Counted from the first letter of the stretch, positions 52,922-62,675 are shown. The stretch: DNA of 64,000 bases from Bordetella parapertussis (GCA_945897365.1 CAMDFD010000001.1:217800-281799); one strand, 5' to 3'. Translations and numbers: made by a program. Notes: a model not told the origin generated them from the sequence alone.

Positions 52922-55063
52922 CATCACTTCAAAATTCTTACAAAATAGTTCGCTGTCAAAGAGCTGAGTCGTGTGTCGGTTTCGAGCAATTTTATTTTTG
53001 ATCAGCTGTAATTTTTCTTTGTCATGAGCAAGCTCAATGGCGCAATTTACAAATTCATCACTCGTATTTGTGATGAGTTCAGGAAGATCAATCGAGGTTA
53101 GAACGCTCGCACACATTCTGCTTACAAAAGATTGACCTACGAGAGTCAAAACAGGAAGACCTGCCCAGAGTGCATCACTGGCGATAGTGCCGGCGTTATA
53201 AGGAAGAGTGTCCAAGAATAGATCGGCAATCCGAAAGCGTGCCAGATATTCAGCGCGAGGGAGTTGAGCGCAAAAGAAAATTCTAGATGGATCTACACCT
53301 CTTTTGATGGCTTCATTTTTGAGATTATTTTCAATCTCGATATGACTTGAATACAAGAGCAGTGAGCTGCCTTCAGTTGACTTTAAAATTTTCATCCAAC
53401 AATCGAAGGTCGATGGCGTTAACTTATAGTTATTATTAATACAACAAAATATAAATCCTGTTTCTGGTAATCCAAACTCTTTGCGGCTAAAAACACGATC
53501 GGAGATGACTCGTTTGCAGTCATTCACTTGATAGCTAGGCAGATACGCTATTTTTTCTGAATAAAAATCTCTATATTGCTCAGGTATTAACGTCTTATCT
53601 GCAAGGATATAGTCCATGTAGGGTGCTCCTGTCGTCCCTAGATAGCCAATATATGAAATTTGAATGGGGGCGGCCCGATATGAAAAAATACCTAGTCGAT
53701 TGTCTTTCGTAAAACCACCAAGATCAATGGCAATATCAATTTCCATCTTTCTTGCGAGCGCTGCAGCGGCTTCGTCTGTTTCTTTACCTACCTCGATGAA
53801 ATGATCACACGCCAAAGAGATGCGTTGCTTCATCGAATCCTGACTCGGCATATCGACTGAAAATACAGTAATTTCGAAAGTATTTTTATTAATTTTCTCA
53901 AACAGCTCTGCAGTTAAATAAGCGACAGCGTGCTCCCGTAAGTCGGCTGAAAAGAAGCCCAGTCTAATTTTCTGATGGCTTTGATATGGGCTAATAGGGC
54001 CAAGCGTGTTTCGCAGAGGAATCACTGTGCGTACTTCATGCGCAGCTGATTTTTTTTGTAATGACAAAGAATCTATGACTGACAGTAATACAAAAGGATT
54101 GGTTAGGCACTCTTCACGCTCTATAAATCCTAAAAAAACCTGACGTAATTCTTCAAAATCATCCCAATCGCAGCTATACATTTTGGAATGTAAAAGCGAG
54201 CCGATCAATTTTTTCATTGATGGATCAATGGACAGTGACTTCTTAAAATTACTCGTTGCCAGGTGATATCTATCTGTTAATTGGGCGAGACTTCCGCGAT
54301 TGGCATAGGCTTTTGCCAATAATGGATTGAGTTTGATTGCATGATCAAAATCTTTATTTGCAAGCTCATAAAGTTTAAGTTTCATGAATGCTAAGCCTCT
54401 GTTGTTAAAGGCCTCAGCATAATCAGGTTTGATTTGAATGGCTTGAGCGTGATGCTGTATCGCCTCTTCATACCGAACGAGTTCATTTAGCACAATGCCT
54501 TTGCCATTAATGGCTTCGGCGAAATGAGGGTTCAGCTGGATCGCAATATCTAAACTGTCTATCGCTTCGTTATATTTTTTTAACTCCCTCAAAACATTGC
54601 CACGATTGTTATGAGCCTCAGCGTATTCTGGCGCTAGTTTAATGATGGTGTCATAGCTTTCTAATGCCTCAGTCCACCGATTCATTTTCTGTAAGACATT
54701 GCCACGATTAAGATGCGCCGCTACGTCTTGGTTATTTATTTTTATGGCCTTGTTGAAAACAATCAGTGCTTCATCTAATTTATTCAAGTCCTCAAGGACC
54801 ATGCCAAGATTGCTATAGGCACTTGAGTCGCGTGGATCCAATTCAATCGCTCGGCTTATCAGTTTGGCGGCTTCGTCAAGGCGCTGACTTTGAAAGGCAA
54901 TAATTCCTAGATGATGAATTGCATCAGAAAACTTGGGGTCTAGTGAAAGCGCTTGGCGATAATGCTTTTCAGCGGACGCATATTGCCCATTTTGGTGCAT
55001 AGCGAGTCCAAGTTCAAATGCTTTTATAGCCTTTGCTTTTGGTCGGTATGCACTTTGGCTCAT
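52862..55063 (-). CDS. TPR protein with O-GlcNAc-transferase-like (GT41) domain
   Basis: 733 residues. Eight TPR repeats of 34 residues fill about positions 15-285, many with the consensus N-x-G-x-x-L and ALxLxP. The C-terminal GT41 domain shows RLGFFSADLREHAVAYLT, DLGGFTKDNRLGIFSYRAAP, GYLGTTGAPYMDYILAD, the UDP-site lysine in NNNYKLTPSTFDCW, and FLDTLPYNAGTIASDALWAG. The enzyme would add a sugar to Ser or Thr of proteins. The gene is clearly AT-richer than its neighbours, a sign of acquisition. Its 3' end overlaps the convergent membrane-protein gene by 60 bases. Confidence 0.88.
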   Translation of the reverse strand: MSQSAYRPKAKAIKAFELGLAMHQNGQYASAEKHYRQALSLDPKFSDAIHHLGIIAFQSQRLDEAAKLISRAIELDPRDSSAYSNLGMVLEDLNKLDEALIVFNKAIKINNQDVAAHLNRGNVLQKMNRWTEALESYDTIIKLAPEYAEAHNNRGNVLRELKKYNEAIDSLDIAIQLNPHFAEAINGKGIVLNELVRYEEAIQHHAQAIQIKPDYAEAFNNRGLAFMKLKLYELANKDFDHAIKLNPLLAKAYANRGSLAQLTDRYHLATSNFKKSLSIDPSMKKLIGSLLHSKMYSCDWDDFEELRQVFLGFIEREECLTNPFVLLSVIDSLSLQKKSAAHEVRTVIPLRNTLGPISPYQSHQKIRLGFFSADLREHAVAYLTAELFEKINKNTFEITVFSVDMPSQDSMKQRISLACDHFIEVGKETDEAAAALARKMEIDIAIDLGGFTKDNRLGIFSYRAAPIQISYIGYLGTTGAPYMDYILADKTLIPEQYRDFYSEKIAYLPSYQVNDCKRVISDRVFSRKEFGLPETGFIFCCINNNYKLTPSTFDCWMKILKSTEGSSLLLYSSHIEIENNLKNEAIKRGVDPSRIFFCAQLPRAEYLARFRIADLFLDTLPYNAGTIASDALWAGLPVLTLVGQSFVSRMCASVLTSIDLPELITNTSDEFVNCAIELAHDKEKLQLIKNKIARNRHTTQLFDSELFCKNFEVMLNEMHRRSLAGLSPDHILQ

Positions 55064-55120
55064 CTCGTTAGGCCTAATAAGACTATATAAAATATTTTTT
55101 ATTTGTGATGAGTGTGTACT

Positions 55121-56089
55121 TTATTCTTGCTTGATTTTAGCTTTCTGAATCAGCGCTTCATACATTTTTAGTTCACGGCTAATAATCGCGGCAAATTGTT
55201 CAGGAGAGTTGCCAACCAAATCGTTCCCACCTTTGGTTTGCAGTGCCTGAACGACTTCAGGATCCTTGACCGCCTGTACAACTGTGGCATTCAGTTTTTG
55301 GATAATGGCATTGTCGGTCTTTGCTGGTGCAAACAAGCCCACGAACTGCGTCACGTCAAAATCTTTAAAACCGGCTTCGGCCATGGTTGGGACATCAGGA
55401 AGCGAGCTTGCCCGCTTGGGACCGGAAACGGCGAAAGCACGCAGGCGATTGTCCTTGATCAGAGGGGAGGCCGTTAAAACCGTATCAAACGTAAAAGTCA
55501 GTTGACCACCCAAAAGATCAACCAATGCGGGCGCACTGCCCTTATAAGGTGCATGGTTGAATTGAGTGTTGCTCGACATGGCAAACATTTCGCCAGCCAG
55601 ATGACCCCCACCGCCAATGCCTGTCGATCCATAGCTGAGCTTGCCAGGTTGGTTGCGCGCTTGCGTCACAATGTCCTGAATACTTTTAATCGACGAGGCT
55701 GTTGGCACAACTAATACATATTGAAAAGTCAGTATTTGGCTGATCGGACGCAAATCCTTGATTGGATCGTAAGGAACCTTTGCATACAGGACTGGATTAA
55801 TCACAATCGGTCCGCTTGCGGCGAGGAGCAGTGTGTAGCCATCTGGAGCGGCTTTAACGACCGCGTCGGTGCCGATCCCTCCATTGGCACCACCACGGTT
55901 TTCAACCACAACGGCCACATTCAAAATATCGGACATTTTCTTGGCAAGCACGCGTCCGGTGATGTCGGCATTGCCGCCCGCAGGGTAGGGCACGACTATT
56001 TTGATAGGTTTGTTAGGATAAGACTGTGCGACAGATACGCTAGCGATGAAGGTCGTTGCAATCGCTGCAAGGCATTGAATAATTTTCAT
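55121..56089 (-). CDS. Bug/TctC-family periplasmic solute receptor
   Basis: 322 residues. Signal peptide ending VSVAQS, then YPNKPIKIVVPYPAGGNADI, the classic Bug opening with the PAGG loop. QPGKLSYGSTGIGGGGHLAG and PYKGSAPALVDLLGGQLTFT follow. Bug proteins bind carboxylates or related small molecules, very numerous in Alcaligenaceae. No TctAB permease genes are adjacent, which is usual for orphan Bug proteins. Same strand as the SAF oxidoreductase upstream. Confidence 0.92.
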   Translation of the reverse strand: MKIIQCLAAIATTFIASVSVAQSYPNKPIKIVVPYPAGGNADITGRVLAKKMSDILNVAVVVENRGGANGGIGTDAVVKAAPDGYTLLLAASGPIVINPVLYAKVPYDPIKDLRPISQILTFQYVLVVPTASSIKSIQDIVTQARNQPGKLSYGSTGIGGGGHLAGEMFAMSSNTQFNHAPYKGSAPALVDLLGGQLTFTFDTVLTASPLIKDNRLRAFAVSGPKRASSLPDVPTMAEAGFKDFDVTQFVGLFAPAKTDNAIIQKLNATVVQAVKDPEVVQALQTKGGNDLVGNSPEQFAAIISRELKMYEALIQKAKIKQE

Positions 56090-56248
56090 GATGTCTCCGT
56101 AGGTTGGCGTTTACCGATCAAGGTAGGCTTGTCAATTAGATAGCTTGACCAGACGCGTGTAAAGATATGCATGATATAACAATTGGTTTGCGTAAAAAAA
56201 ACCCGTTAAAAAGTGCTCTCCACCGTTGACAAGCTGACAGGAAACGCG

Positions 56249-57637
56249 TCAACCGAAAAACGCGGCGTCTTGTTGTCGACGAAGTTTTAAAAGTACTGAA
56301 TGCGCTTCGATACTGACGTCGCCATAACAAATAGTTTGTCCTGGTGCGATATCGCGTATTAATTGACGATTCGCGATCAGGTAAAAAGGCGCTGGCGTGT
56401 TGTCTGAGAGAGGAGCGGCGCGCATCAGTTCAGCCTGAGCACCATCAATCAGATGATGATGACCGCCCATCGTGAGCGTCGAACCCGCGCGCAAAGGTTT
56501 GGTCGCGCGTGCGATCAAATCCAACACAGGTTTGGGTTTTTGGGCGCCGCTTGATTCACTCAGCGTGACCGCGTCGAGGACGCTCGTGGCGGCTTCCAAA
56601 CCCAGCAAGTGTCGGGGAATATATACCATCGCTCTTTGACCATCGGTGCTCAAGATATGCCCTTTGCCTTTGAGTAATGCCCACGACTCTTCATGTTCGC
56701 AGCGAATCACGACAAAGACTCCGCCGGCGAAACTCAGCTCGTCAGGTTTTCTCAGGCAATGGAAAACGTCCAGTACACCTGTTTGGTTAAAGATACCGCC
56801 TTCGGCTTGCAAAGCAAAAAATGTCGGCACCTCATGGGCGCGCAAAATTGGCGCATGCAAGGCGGGAGTGTCTGCGTGCATGCCTGTCGAGTTTGCCACG
56901 ACTAGGAGTTCGCATAAATCAGGCACTGCGCGTTGCGGCAGCGCAGCACAAGTTTGGGCGCGAGCATGGATGATGCCAAGCGGGTCGGCTGCATGGTTCG
57001 TATCCCAGAGCCTGGCGAAGCCCGAGACATTGATTTCCAAGCCGTTGCTAAAGATTGTTTCGCGTTGGCTGTCGTACACAAAATCGTACTCGCTGGATTT
57101 ACCAGCGGACAAGATTTCAAAGCCAAGTGTTTGCGCCCATGTGATCAAACCGATCAGCAAAGCAGGTTGATCGCCATCCACGGGCGTGACAATCTTGCTT
57201 TTTAGCTGAGCTTGTCTCGCAAGCTCTGGGCCGACCACACTGTCGACTTCCTTGGAGGCTAGTGCGACATGCTTTCCAGCCTCGATCGCCAGACGGCAAT
57301 GTTTTGCGCCCGCTTCCGGATGACCGGTCGCCTCAGCCACTAAATCAAAGGGCAGCGACAACACGATTTGCAGGTCAGCGCACGCAAGATACTTGCCTTG
57401 ATTCCAGGCAGCCAGAGCTTCTGCTTCAGTGGTGCAAACAGCGATATTTATCGCGTCGATGCCGATCGATGTTAATGCTTCTACCGCAATATCCGTCGAG
57501 GTATCGACCGCGATACGAGCGTTCAGAAGCGGCACGCGCAGACCCTGCGCCAGAAAACTACGCCCGAATCCGCCACTTCCCACCACGCACGTTTCAACGG
57601 GTTTATGAACATGGGCGTAGCGTTTCTGATAGTTCAT
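56249..57637 (-). CDS. Rossmann oxidoreductase with C-terminal SAF domain
   Basis: 462 residues. The N-terminal NAD fold has CVVGSGGFGRSFLAQGL and a homoserine-dehydrogenase-like core (LVAEATGHPEAGAKHCRLAI, IEAGKHVALASKEVDSVVGP). The C-terminal SAF segment (RQLIRDIAPGQTICYGDV) is like those in altronate dehydratase and FlgA. Such proteins are annotated as homoserine-dehydrogenase or SAF family and some act in sugar-acid breakdown. With a Bug receptor downstream on the same strand, it may belong to an uptake-and-degradation unit. Confidence 0.8.
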   Translation of the reverse strand: MNYQKRYAHVHKPVETCVVGSGGFGRSFLAQGLRVPLLNARIAVDTSTDIAVEALTSIGIDAINIAVCTTEAEALAAWNQGKYLACADLQIVLSLPFDLVAEATGHPEAGAKHCRLAIEAGKHVALASKEVDSVVGPELARQAQLKSKIVTPVDGDQPALLIGLITWAQTLGFEILSAGKSSEYDFVYDSQRETIFSNGLEINVSGFARLWDTNHAADPLGIIHARAQTCAALPQRAVPDLCELLVVANSTGMHADTPALHAPILRAHEVPTFFALQAEGGIFNQTGVLDVFHCLRKPDELSFAGGVFVVIRCEHEESWALLKGKGHILSTDGQRAMVYIPRHLLGLEAATSVLDAVTLSESSGAQKPKPVLDLIARATKPLRAGSTLTMGGHHHLIDGAQAELMRAAPLSDNTPAPFYLIANRQLIRDIAPGQTICYGDVSIEAHSVLLKLRRQQDAAFFG

Positions 57638-57767
57638 ATGCGTTTGTCTCTTGGATGATCGATTTATGGCATCTAGACTGTCGTCTGAGCGACTTTGACT
57701 AGTATATTAGTTGTCATCATAGGAGTCACTTTCCTAGGTCTCCCCCATTTCACGCAAGGACACACTC

Positions 57768-59159
57768 ATGTCACGTCAACAGGCGATCGAAGCAATTAAC
57801 CAGCATTTCGACTCTGGTGCCTTTATGCAGGATCTGGCAAGGCGCGTAGCAATCAAGACAGAAAGCCAGGTGCCTGAGTCTCATCCCTTTTTACGTAGCT
57901 ACCTGACTGATGAAATCTCGCCTGCGCTCGAAGCGATGGGTTACAGCATACAAATTTTGGATAATCCCTCCGGTGTCGCTGCGCCCTTCTTAGTGGCGCG
58001 CCGTATTGAGGATCCTAGCCTACCGACTGTTTTGACGTATGGTCATGGCGACGTCATTCGCGGCCTCGAGGGGCAGTGGAAAGAGGGTCGTAACCCATGG
58101 CAGTTGACGCAAGTCGGCGAGCGCTATTATGGACGCGGTACCGCAGACAATAAGGGTCAGCACTCCATCAATATTTCTGCTCTTCGGGCTGTGCTTGAGA
58201 CCCGAGGCAAGCTTGGATTTAACTCGACCATCATGATCGATACCGGAGAGGAAATCGGCTCACCTGGCTTGCATGAATTTGCGAGACAACATCGCGAACT
58301 CCTCAGGGCCGATGTCTTGATTGGCTCTGATGGTCCGAGGTTGGCGCCTACGATGCCAACGATTTTTATGGGAACGCGCGGCGCGCTGAATTTTGACCTG
58401 GTTGTTGAGTTCAGGGAGGGTGGACATCACTCCGGCAACTGGGGTGGTTTGTTGGCCAACCCTGCGGTAGTCCTCTGCCATGCGATTGCCTCCATCATCG
58501 ATGAAAAGGGTCATGTCAATGCGACGGATCTGATGCCTGACGCGATGCCTGCGTCGGTCAAGCGCGCGCTCGCAGATGTTGTGGTGGATCCAGGACCGGA
58601 CGGTCCGGAAATCAATGACTGGTGGGGGGCTCGGGGCTTGAGCCAGGCTGAGAAAGTGTTTGGCTGGAACACGTTCGAAGTACTCGCGATGGTGTCGGGA
58701 AATCCAGAGCGGCCCGTCAATGCTGTGCCTCCTCGCGCCAAAGCGCATTGCCAAATTCGCTTTACGGTGGATAAAGATCCCGATACCTTTTTACCTGCGC
58801 TGCAAAAGTTCCTTGACGCAAAAGGTTTCTCGGCGGTCAAGGTTGTGGGGCCCAGCCATGATGTGATGAATGCCACGCGAATCGATCCAGATCATCCCGC
58901 TGTGCAATGGGCGGTTCGTTCGATTACCCAAACAATGGGCCGCAAGCCCGCCGTGCTCCCTAATCTGGGCGGTTCCTTGCCCAATGATGTTTTTACCGAC
59001 ATTATTGGTGTGCCGACCATTTGGGTGCCGCACTCTTATGCGAGTTGCTCGCAGCATGCGCCAAACGAGCACGTCCTTGACTTCATCATCCAGGAAGGCT
59101 TGCAAATCATGACCGGTATTTTCTGGGATATGGGTGAAGCACCACCCATGAGAGGCTGA
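57768..59159 (+). CDS. M20-family zinc metallopeptidase
   Basis: 463 residues. LTYGHGDVIRG (first metal His and Asp), RGTADNKGQH (bridging Asp) and MIDTGEEIGSPGL (catalytic Glu) are the M20 active-site blocks. A dimerisation domain with FREGGHHSGNWGG sits in the middle and the last metal His is in WVPHSYASCSQHAPNEH. It removes N-terminal residues from peptides or deacylates amino acids. Divergent from the SAF gene with 130 bases between starts, probably part of the same metabolic set. Confidence 0.88.
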   Translation: MSRQQAIEAINQHFDSGAFMQDLARRVAIKTESQVPESHPFLRSYLTDEISPALEAMGYSIQILDNPSGVAAPFLVARRIEDPSLPTVLTYGHGDVIRGLEGQWKEGRNPWQLTQVGERYYGRGTADNKGQHSINISALRAVLETRGKLGFNSTIMIDTGEEIGSPGLHEFARQHRELLRADVLIGSDGPRLAPTMPTIFMGTRGALNFDLVVEFREGGHHSGNWGGLLANPAVVLCHAIASIIDEKGHVNATDLMPDAMPASVKRALADVVVDPGPDGPEINDWWGARGLSQAEKVFGWNTFEVLAMVSGNPERPVNAVPPRAKAHCQIRFTVDKDPDTFLPALQKFLDAKGFSAVKVVGPSHDVMNATRIDPDHPAVQWAVRSITQTMGRKPAVLPNLGGSLPNDVFTDIIGVPTIWVPHSYASCSQHAPNEHVLDFIIQEGLQIMTGIFWDMGEAPPMRG

Positions 59160-59281
59160 GCACACGCGATCAAGGTGTTGGATGGAAGTTTGCTAAGCTG
59201 AATTTAATTTTAAATATATTAATAAACTGGTATATTATTTGCAGTTTTAATAAAAAATCTATAAATACTAGGAAATCTAGA

Positions 59282-60049
59282 ATGAAAATCAAATTACTAG
59301 CAGCGACTGCTGCCACATTAGTTGCTAGTTCAGCAATGGCTCAGTCGGCATTTCAAGGGTTTTATGGACAACTTAGTACTGGCTATGAAAATAATTCAGC
59401 TTCTGGGCTCAGTTCGCCCCTAACTTTATCGTATGGTGGTCAATCTTTAACTGCTGGTTCTGTTAGCGCACCAAACCAAAGTTTTGGCGGAGCTCCCCTG
59501 ATTGCTGGGTTAGGGTATAACTTCTCCGTTGCCCCAAAGTGGTTAATAGGTGTTGGTGCTGACTACTCTTTTTTATCTCAACAGAGTTCTAGTTACAACT
59601 ATAGCATGAGTGGTTCTGACATTCCTGGGGGGATTTCTTTATCTGGGGCAAAAATAAAAGTTTCAAATAGATTGAATATTTTTGTTTCAACTGGATATGA
59701 AATTGACAAAGACAAGTTGGTCTATTTAAAAGCAGGCTTTAGCTCTGTTAAGGGTGCTGTTTCGGCGCCAACCAATGCGTCGACCGGAGGACAGACAATA
59801 GCTATTTCAGAGACAGGATTTAGTCCGTCAGGACAATCCAAAACTTTGAATGGTTATATTCTTGGTGTAGGTTACAAGCAGATCATCAGCGGTGGATTTT
59901 ATGCATTTGCTGAGGGTAACTATATGAATTATGGCAAACAAAACTTTGGTAAAACAACCCCTGGACCATACGATTCAACTCTAACCACCAATACCAGTAG
60001 TGGGTTAAATACTTACCAATTACTCGTTGGCGTTGGTTACAGGTTCTAA
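59282..60049 (+). CDS. Outer-membrane beta-barrel protein (OMP_b-brl type)
   Basis: 255 residues. Signal peptide MKIKLLAATAATLVASSAMA cut before Gln. The mature chain alternates polar and hydrophobic residues in short strands (FQGFYGQLSTGYENN, APLIAGLGYNFSVAPKWLIG, GFYAFAEGNYMNYG) and ends GVGYRF with a terminal Phe, the barrel-assembly signal. Likely an 8-stranded porin-like or adhesion-type barrel. The gene is AT-rich and opens the accessory island; the upstream 120 bases are rich in A and T. Confidence 0.82.
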   Translation: MKIKLLAATAATLVASSAMAQSAFQGFYGQLSTGYENNSASGLSSPLTLSYGGQSLTAGSVSAPNQSFGGAPLIAGLGYNFSVAPKWLIGVGADYSFLSQQSSSYNYSMSGSDIPGGISLSGAKIKVSNRLNIFVSTGYEIDKDKLVYLKAGFSSVKGAVSAPTNASTGGQTIAISETGFSPSGQSKTLNGYILGVGYKQIISGGFYAFAEGNYMNYGKQNFGKTTPGPYDSTLTTNTSSGLNTYQLLVGVGYRF

Positions 60050-60134
60050 TTTAGTTTGACTTTTTACCCATCTCCGATCATTTGAGGCGAATATTATTAT
60101 CCTACGACTTTGTTAGGATAACTTTTGGATTGTT

Positions 60135-61607
60135 ATGTTTCATCGTATTTCTTTATTTTCCCTTTCTACACTCATTGCAATGCTAGTGTCCGCATGTGGA
60201 GGGGATGGCTCTCCTAGTGCACCTTCAACTTCCTTTTCCTCCCAGCCAAGCTCTACTACGCCTTTGGGAACAACGAATGGTGTTATTAGCCCCTTTCAGG
60301 TGAAATTGCTAAATGCCTCAGGAAATCTAGATAGCACTTCTTCGGCCCTGGTGACCGTTACCATTGCAAATCAGCCTAACTCTGGCTATTACCTTGGCAT
60401 ACTTGGTGGAGCAACTACTGTAAATGCTGTCGCAGGCATAGCAACTTTTTCAGAGCTAACAGTGACTCAACCTGGCAGTGGCTTTAGCTTAATGGCGAGT
60501 GCATCTGGATACGAATCATCTCAGAGCGTTCCATTTAATGTTTCTCCATCATTGGCGGGGTTTAATGCGACTGGAATTGTTGAAGGGTGCGAAATTCTTT
60601 ATGTTGGTGAACTAGGCCCAAACTTTCAGGGTCCAATAACAGCCTATCTCGCTCAACCTGACAATGCAATTGACTGCAATGGTGGCTCGGATTTTACAAA
60701 TTATGCTGCTGACCATCCAGGTTATATTCCCAATACACCTCGAGATGCGTTGTTTGATTATGCAAAAACTCTCGGCAGTCCGAGTGCATCCCCAGGCGCA
60801 TTGACCCCATTCACTGACTCTACAGGATACACATGGGGAATTATTGCCTCAGTTAAGAATTATCATTGGCCTTTTGATGTGGCAAATTATGCAGGTGATT
60901 CAACCATCCCTACTTCTGGTTGGCAGGCGGCACTCACAAATGCAATCCCACCTGGTGTTGTAACTTATACGTTCAATAATAAAAATCAGCAATTACTGTT
61001 AACTAAAGTTGATTCAAACGGCAATAATATTCTTTACTATTTTGTTACTGACCAATTCGGAAATGTCTATTTCATGAAGTCAGCAAACAAAGCGAACAAC
61101 ACGCCAGAACTATTGGAACAATCCTTTAATGCCGCTGTCCTTCCAACGGGTTGGGTGAAGTCTTCCGGCTATCTAAAGCAAGATTTATTTGTAAATCCTG
61201 CCTATGGCGGAGATTCCAATACCATCGCTTCTTTTCAGGAGTTTAGAGACAATGCGGATAACGCATATACCCAGATAGCTTGGGCTACCTCAGGTAACAG
61301 TATCGCAGCCTTAATAGGATATCCAATGCCCATTTGGAATGGACCGATGGGTGGAAACATAAATGGCAGTGCCGGTAATGATCTTTTATATGGGGCGTTG
61401 GCTGATGATCAGTTTTATCCTATGAGTGGAGATGACTCCATTGATGGTGGTGATGGCATCAATACAGTAGTTTTTAGCGGCGTCAAGGATCAATACAAAA
61501 TATCTAGCGCTAATGGAGAAACTACTGTTAGTGGTGTGGATGGAATTAAAACGATGAAAAGAATTCAGTATCTACAATTTACAGATCAAAAAGTTTCCGT
61601 TAAATAA
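60135..61607 (+). CDS. Lipoprotein with C-terminal RTX-like calcium-binding repeats
   Basis: 490 residues. Lipobox LVSAC puts the lipid on Cys21, followed by a Ser/Pro/Thr-rich tether. A beta-rich repeat domain with STSSALVTVTIANQPNSGYY appears next, and the middle domain is not recognised. About residues 406-441 contain RTX-type nonapeptide sequences (GSAGNDLLYG, SGDDSIDGGDG), and the end (GIKTMKRIQYLQFTDQKVSV) resembles the terminal block of type I-secreted RTX proteins. Lipidation and RTX export signals in one chain are unusual. AT-rich and part of the island. Confidence 0.7.
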   Translation: MFHRISLFSLSTLIAMLVSACGGDGSPSAPSTSFSSQPSSTTPLGTTNGVISPFQVKLLNASGNLDSTSSALVTVTIANQPNSGYYLGILGGATTVNAVAGIATFSELTVTQPGSGFSLMASASGYESSQSVPFNVSPSLAGFNATGIVEGCEILYVGELGPNFQGPITAYLAQPDNAIDCNGGSDFTNYAADHPGYIPNTPRDALFDYAKTLGSPSASPGALTPFTDSTGYTWGIIASVKNYHWPFDVANYAGDSTIPTSGWQAALTNAIPPGVVTYTFNNKNQQLLLTKVDSNGNNILYYFVTDQFGNVYFMKSANKANNTPELLEQSFNAAVLPTGWVKSSGYLKQDLFVNPAYGGDSNTIASFQEFRDNADNAYTQIAWATSGNSIAALIGYPMPIWNGPMGGNINGSAGNDLLYGALADDQFYPMSGDDSIDGGDGINTVVFSGVKDQYKISSANGETTVSGVDGIKTMKRIQYLQFTDQKVSVK

Positions 61608-61633
61608 GAAGTCTTAGGGCCAGCAAGATTTAA

Positions 61634-61668
61634 ATAATGCCTCGCTTACGTGAGGTATTATCTTTTAG
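61634..61668. terminator. Bidirectional terminator between RTX lipoprotein and SET-like gene
   Basis: ATAATGCCTC (61634-61643) pairs with GAGGTATTAT (61652-61661) with a single G-T wobble and an 8-base loop, followed by CTTTT. It separates the two convergent genes. Confidence 0.65.
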
Positions 61669-61676
61669 CCTTACGC

Positions 61677-62675
61677 CTATCTTTCCCTATTGATGGTTTG
61701 GATGACATCCTGAGCGATTTGTAGAATTCGATGACTCATTTCTGATGGGCTCAACTTACATTGCTTGATCAGCTCTGTCAAAACCTGATGGTTATGGCTA
61801 ACCAAGCCTGAAAACAATGAGTTTATAACTTCGGCCTTAATCGAATATGGCTGAAGCAGTGTATTCAAACAATTCTTCGGTTCGCTAGGATGAGTTTTAT
61901 TGCTAATTTCTAGATAAGAGATTTTTATTAGATTGCCCAGTCGCTCAACTTTCGGCATTTTTATATTCTTCTTGATTTCGCTCAATTGATCGAACCTAGA
62001 GATTTGTATAGATAGGGTGCCGGAAATTTTTATTTCCACATCGCAAGAAAGAATGGTCGTTGCGGGGGAGGGAAAACGATAATTTTTAAGAAAATGGAAA
62101 GGATCAAGACTATTATGATATTGCACCAAAATCTCATCTTTAAAGACCCCTGTGATTTTGATGCCCTGATCAATTAGAAAATGAGTCCCATGGTGCGAAT
62201 GATTTAATAATTCGATGATGGGCATTAGTTTTGAGGCCTCCCCAATGCGAATTTTTCTACTGACTAAGTATGAATTTAGGTATTGATTGGCACTTTTCTT
62301 GCCAAAATCGTGTTGAGTCCAACCCAAGACCAAGAGAATATCTTTGATGCCACGTGGTAATTTATCCATCCTATCTTGATGATTTTTTTCTGCATCAAGC
62401 CCCCCACATCCCCAGCCGAAGTATTTTTGGTAATTTTCATAAAATGACACAAACCTAGAGTTCAGATTTAGGTCAGGATTTAATCGAATTTGTTGGTTTT
62501 TATCTAGCGCTACAGACTCAAAGTCGGGTAAAAGGTTTGATGGAGCGTAAATATTGATGGGCAAATTTTTTTTTATTGGAATAAGCCCTCGCCCAAATGA
62601 GCTATTTTGCAACGCGATATTGTCTGCTATTCCGCCTAAAGAGCGGAAAGAATCCAAGATTTGGGTGAACTCCAT
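61677..62675 (-). CDS. SET-domain-like protein (SETD3/RuBisCO-LSMT type)
   Basis: 332 residues. Near the N-terminus SSFGRGLIPIKKNLP matches the G-x-G SAM motif of SET domains (GRG, 28-30). KLMPIIELLNHS (Asn158-His159-Ser160) matches the NHS/NHT motif, and FKDEILVQYHNSLDPFHFL with LKNYRF (Tyr186; 197-201) matches the catalytic Tyr block and YGF-like end of SETD3/SETD6-type lysine and histidine methyltransferases. The YG pair reads YH, so activity is not certain. A C-terminal helical part follows. AT-rich; head to head with the ubiquitin gene. Confidence 0.65.
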   Translation of the reverse strand: MEFTQILDSFRSLGGIADNIALQNSSFGRGLIPIKKNLPINIYAPSNLLPDFESVALDKNQQIRLNPDLNLNSRFVSFYENYQKYFGWGCGGLDAEKNHQDRMDKLPRGIKDILLVLGWTQHDFGKKSANQYLNSYLVSRKIRIGEASKLMPIIELLNHSHHGTHFLIDQGIKITGVFKDEILVQYHNSLDPFHFLKNYRFPSPATTILSCDVEIKISGTLSIQISRFDQLSEIKKNIKMPKVERLGNLIKISYLEISNKTHPSEPKNCLNTLLQPYSIKAEVINSLFSGLVSHNHQVLTELIKQCKLSPSEMSHRILQIAQDVIQTINRER

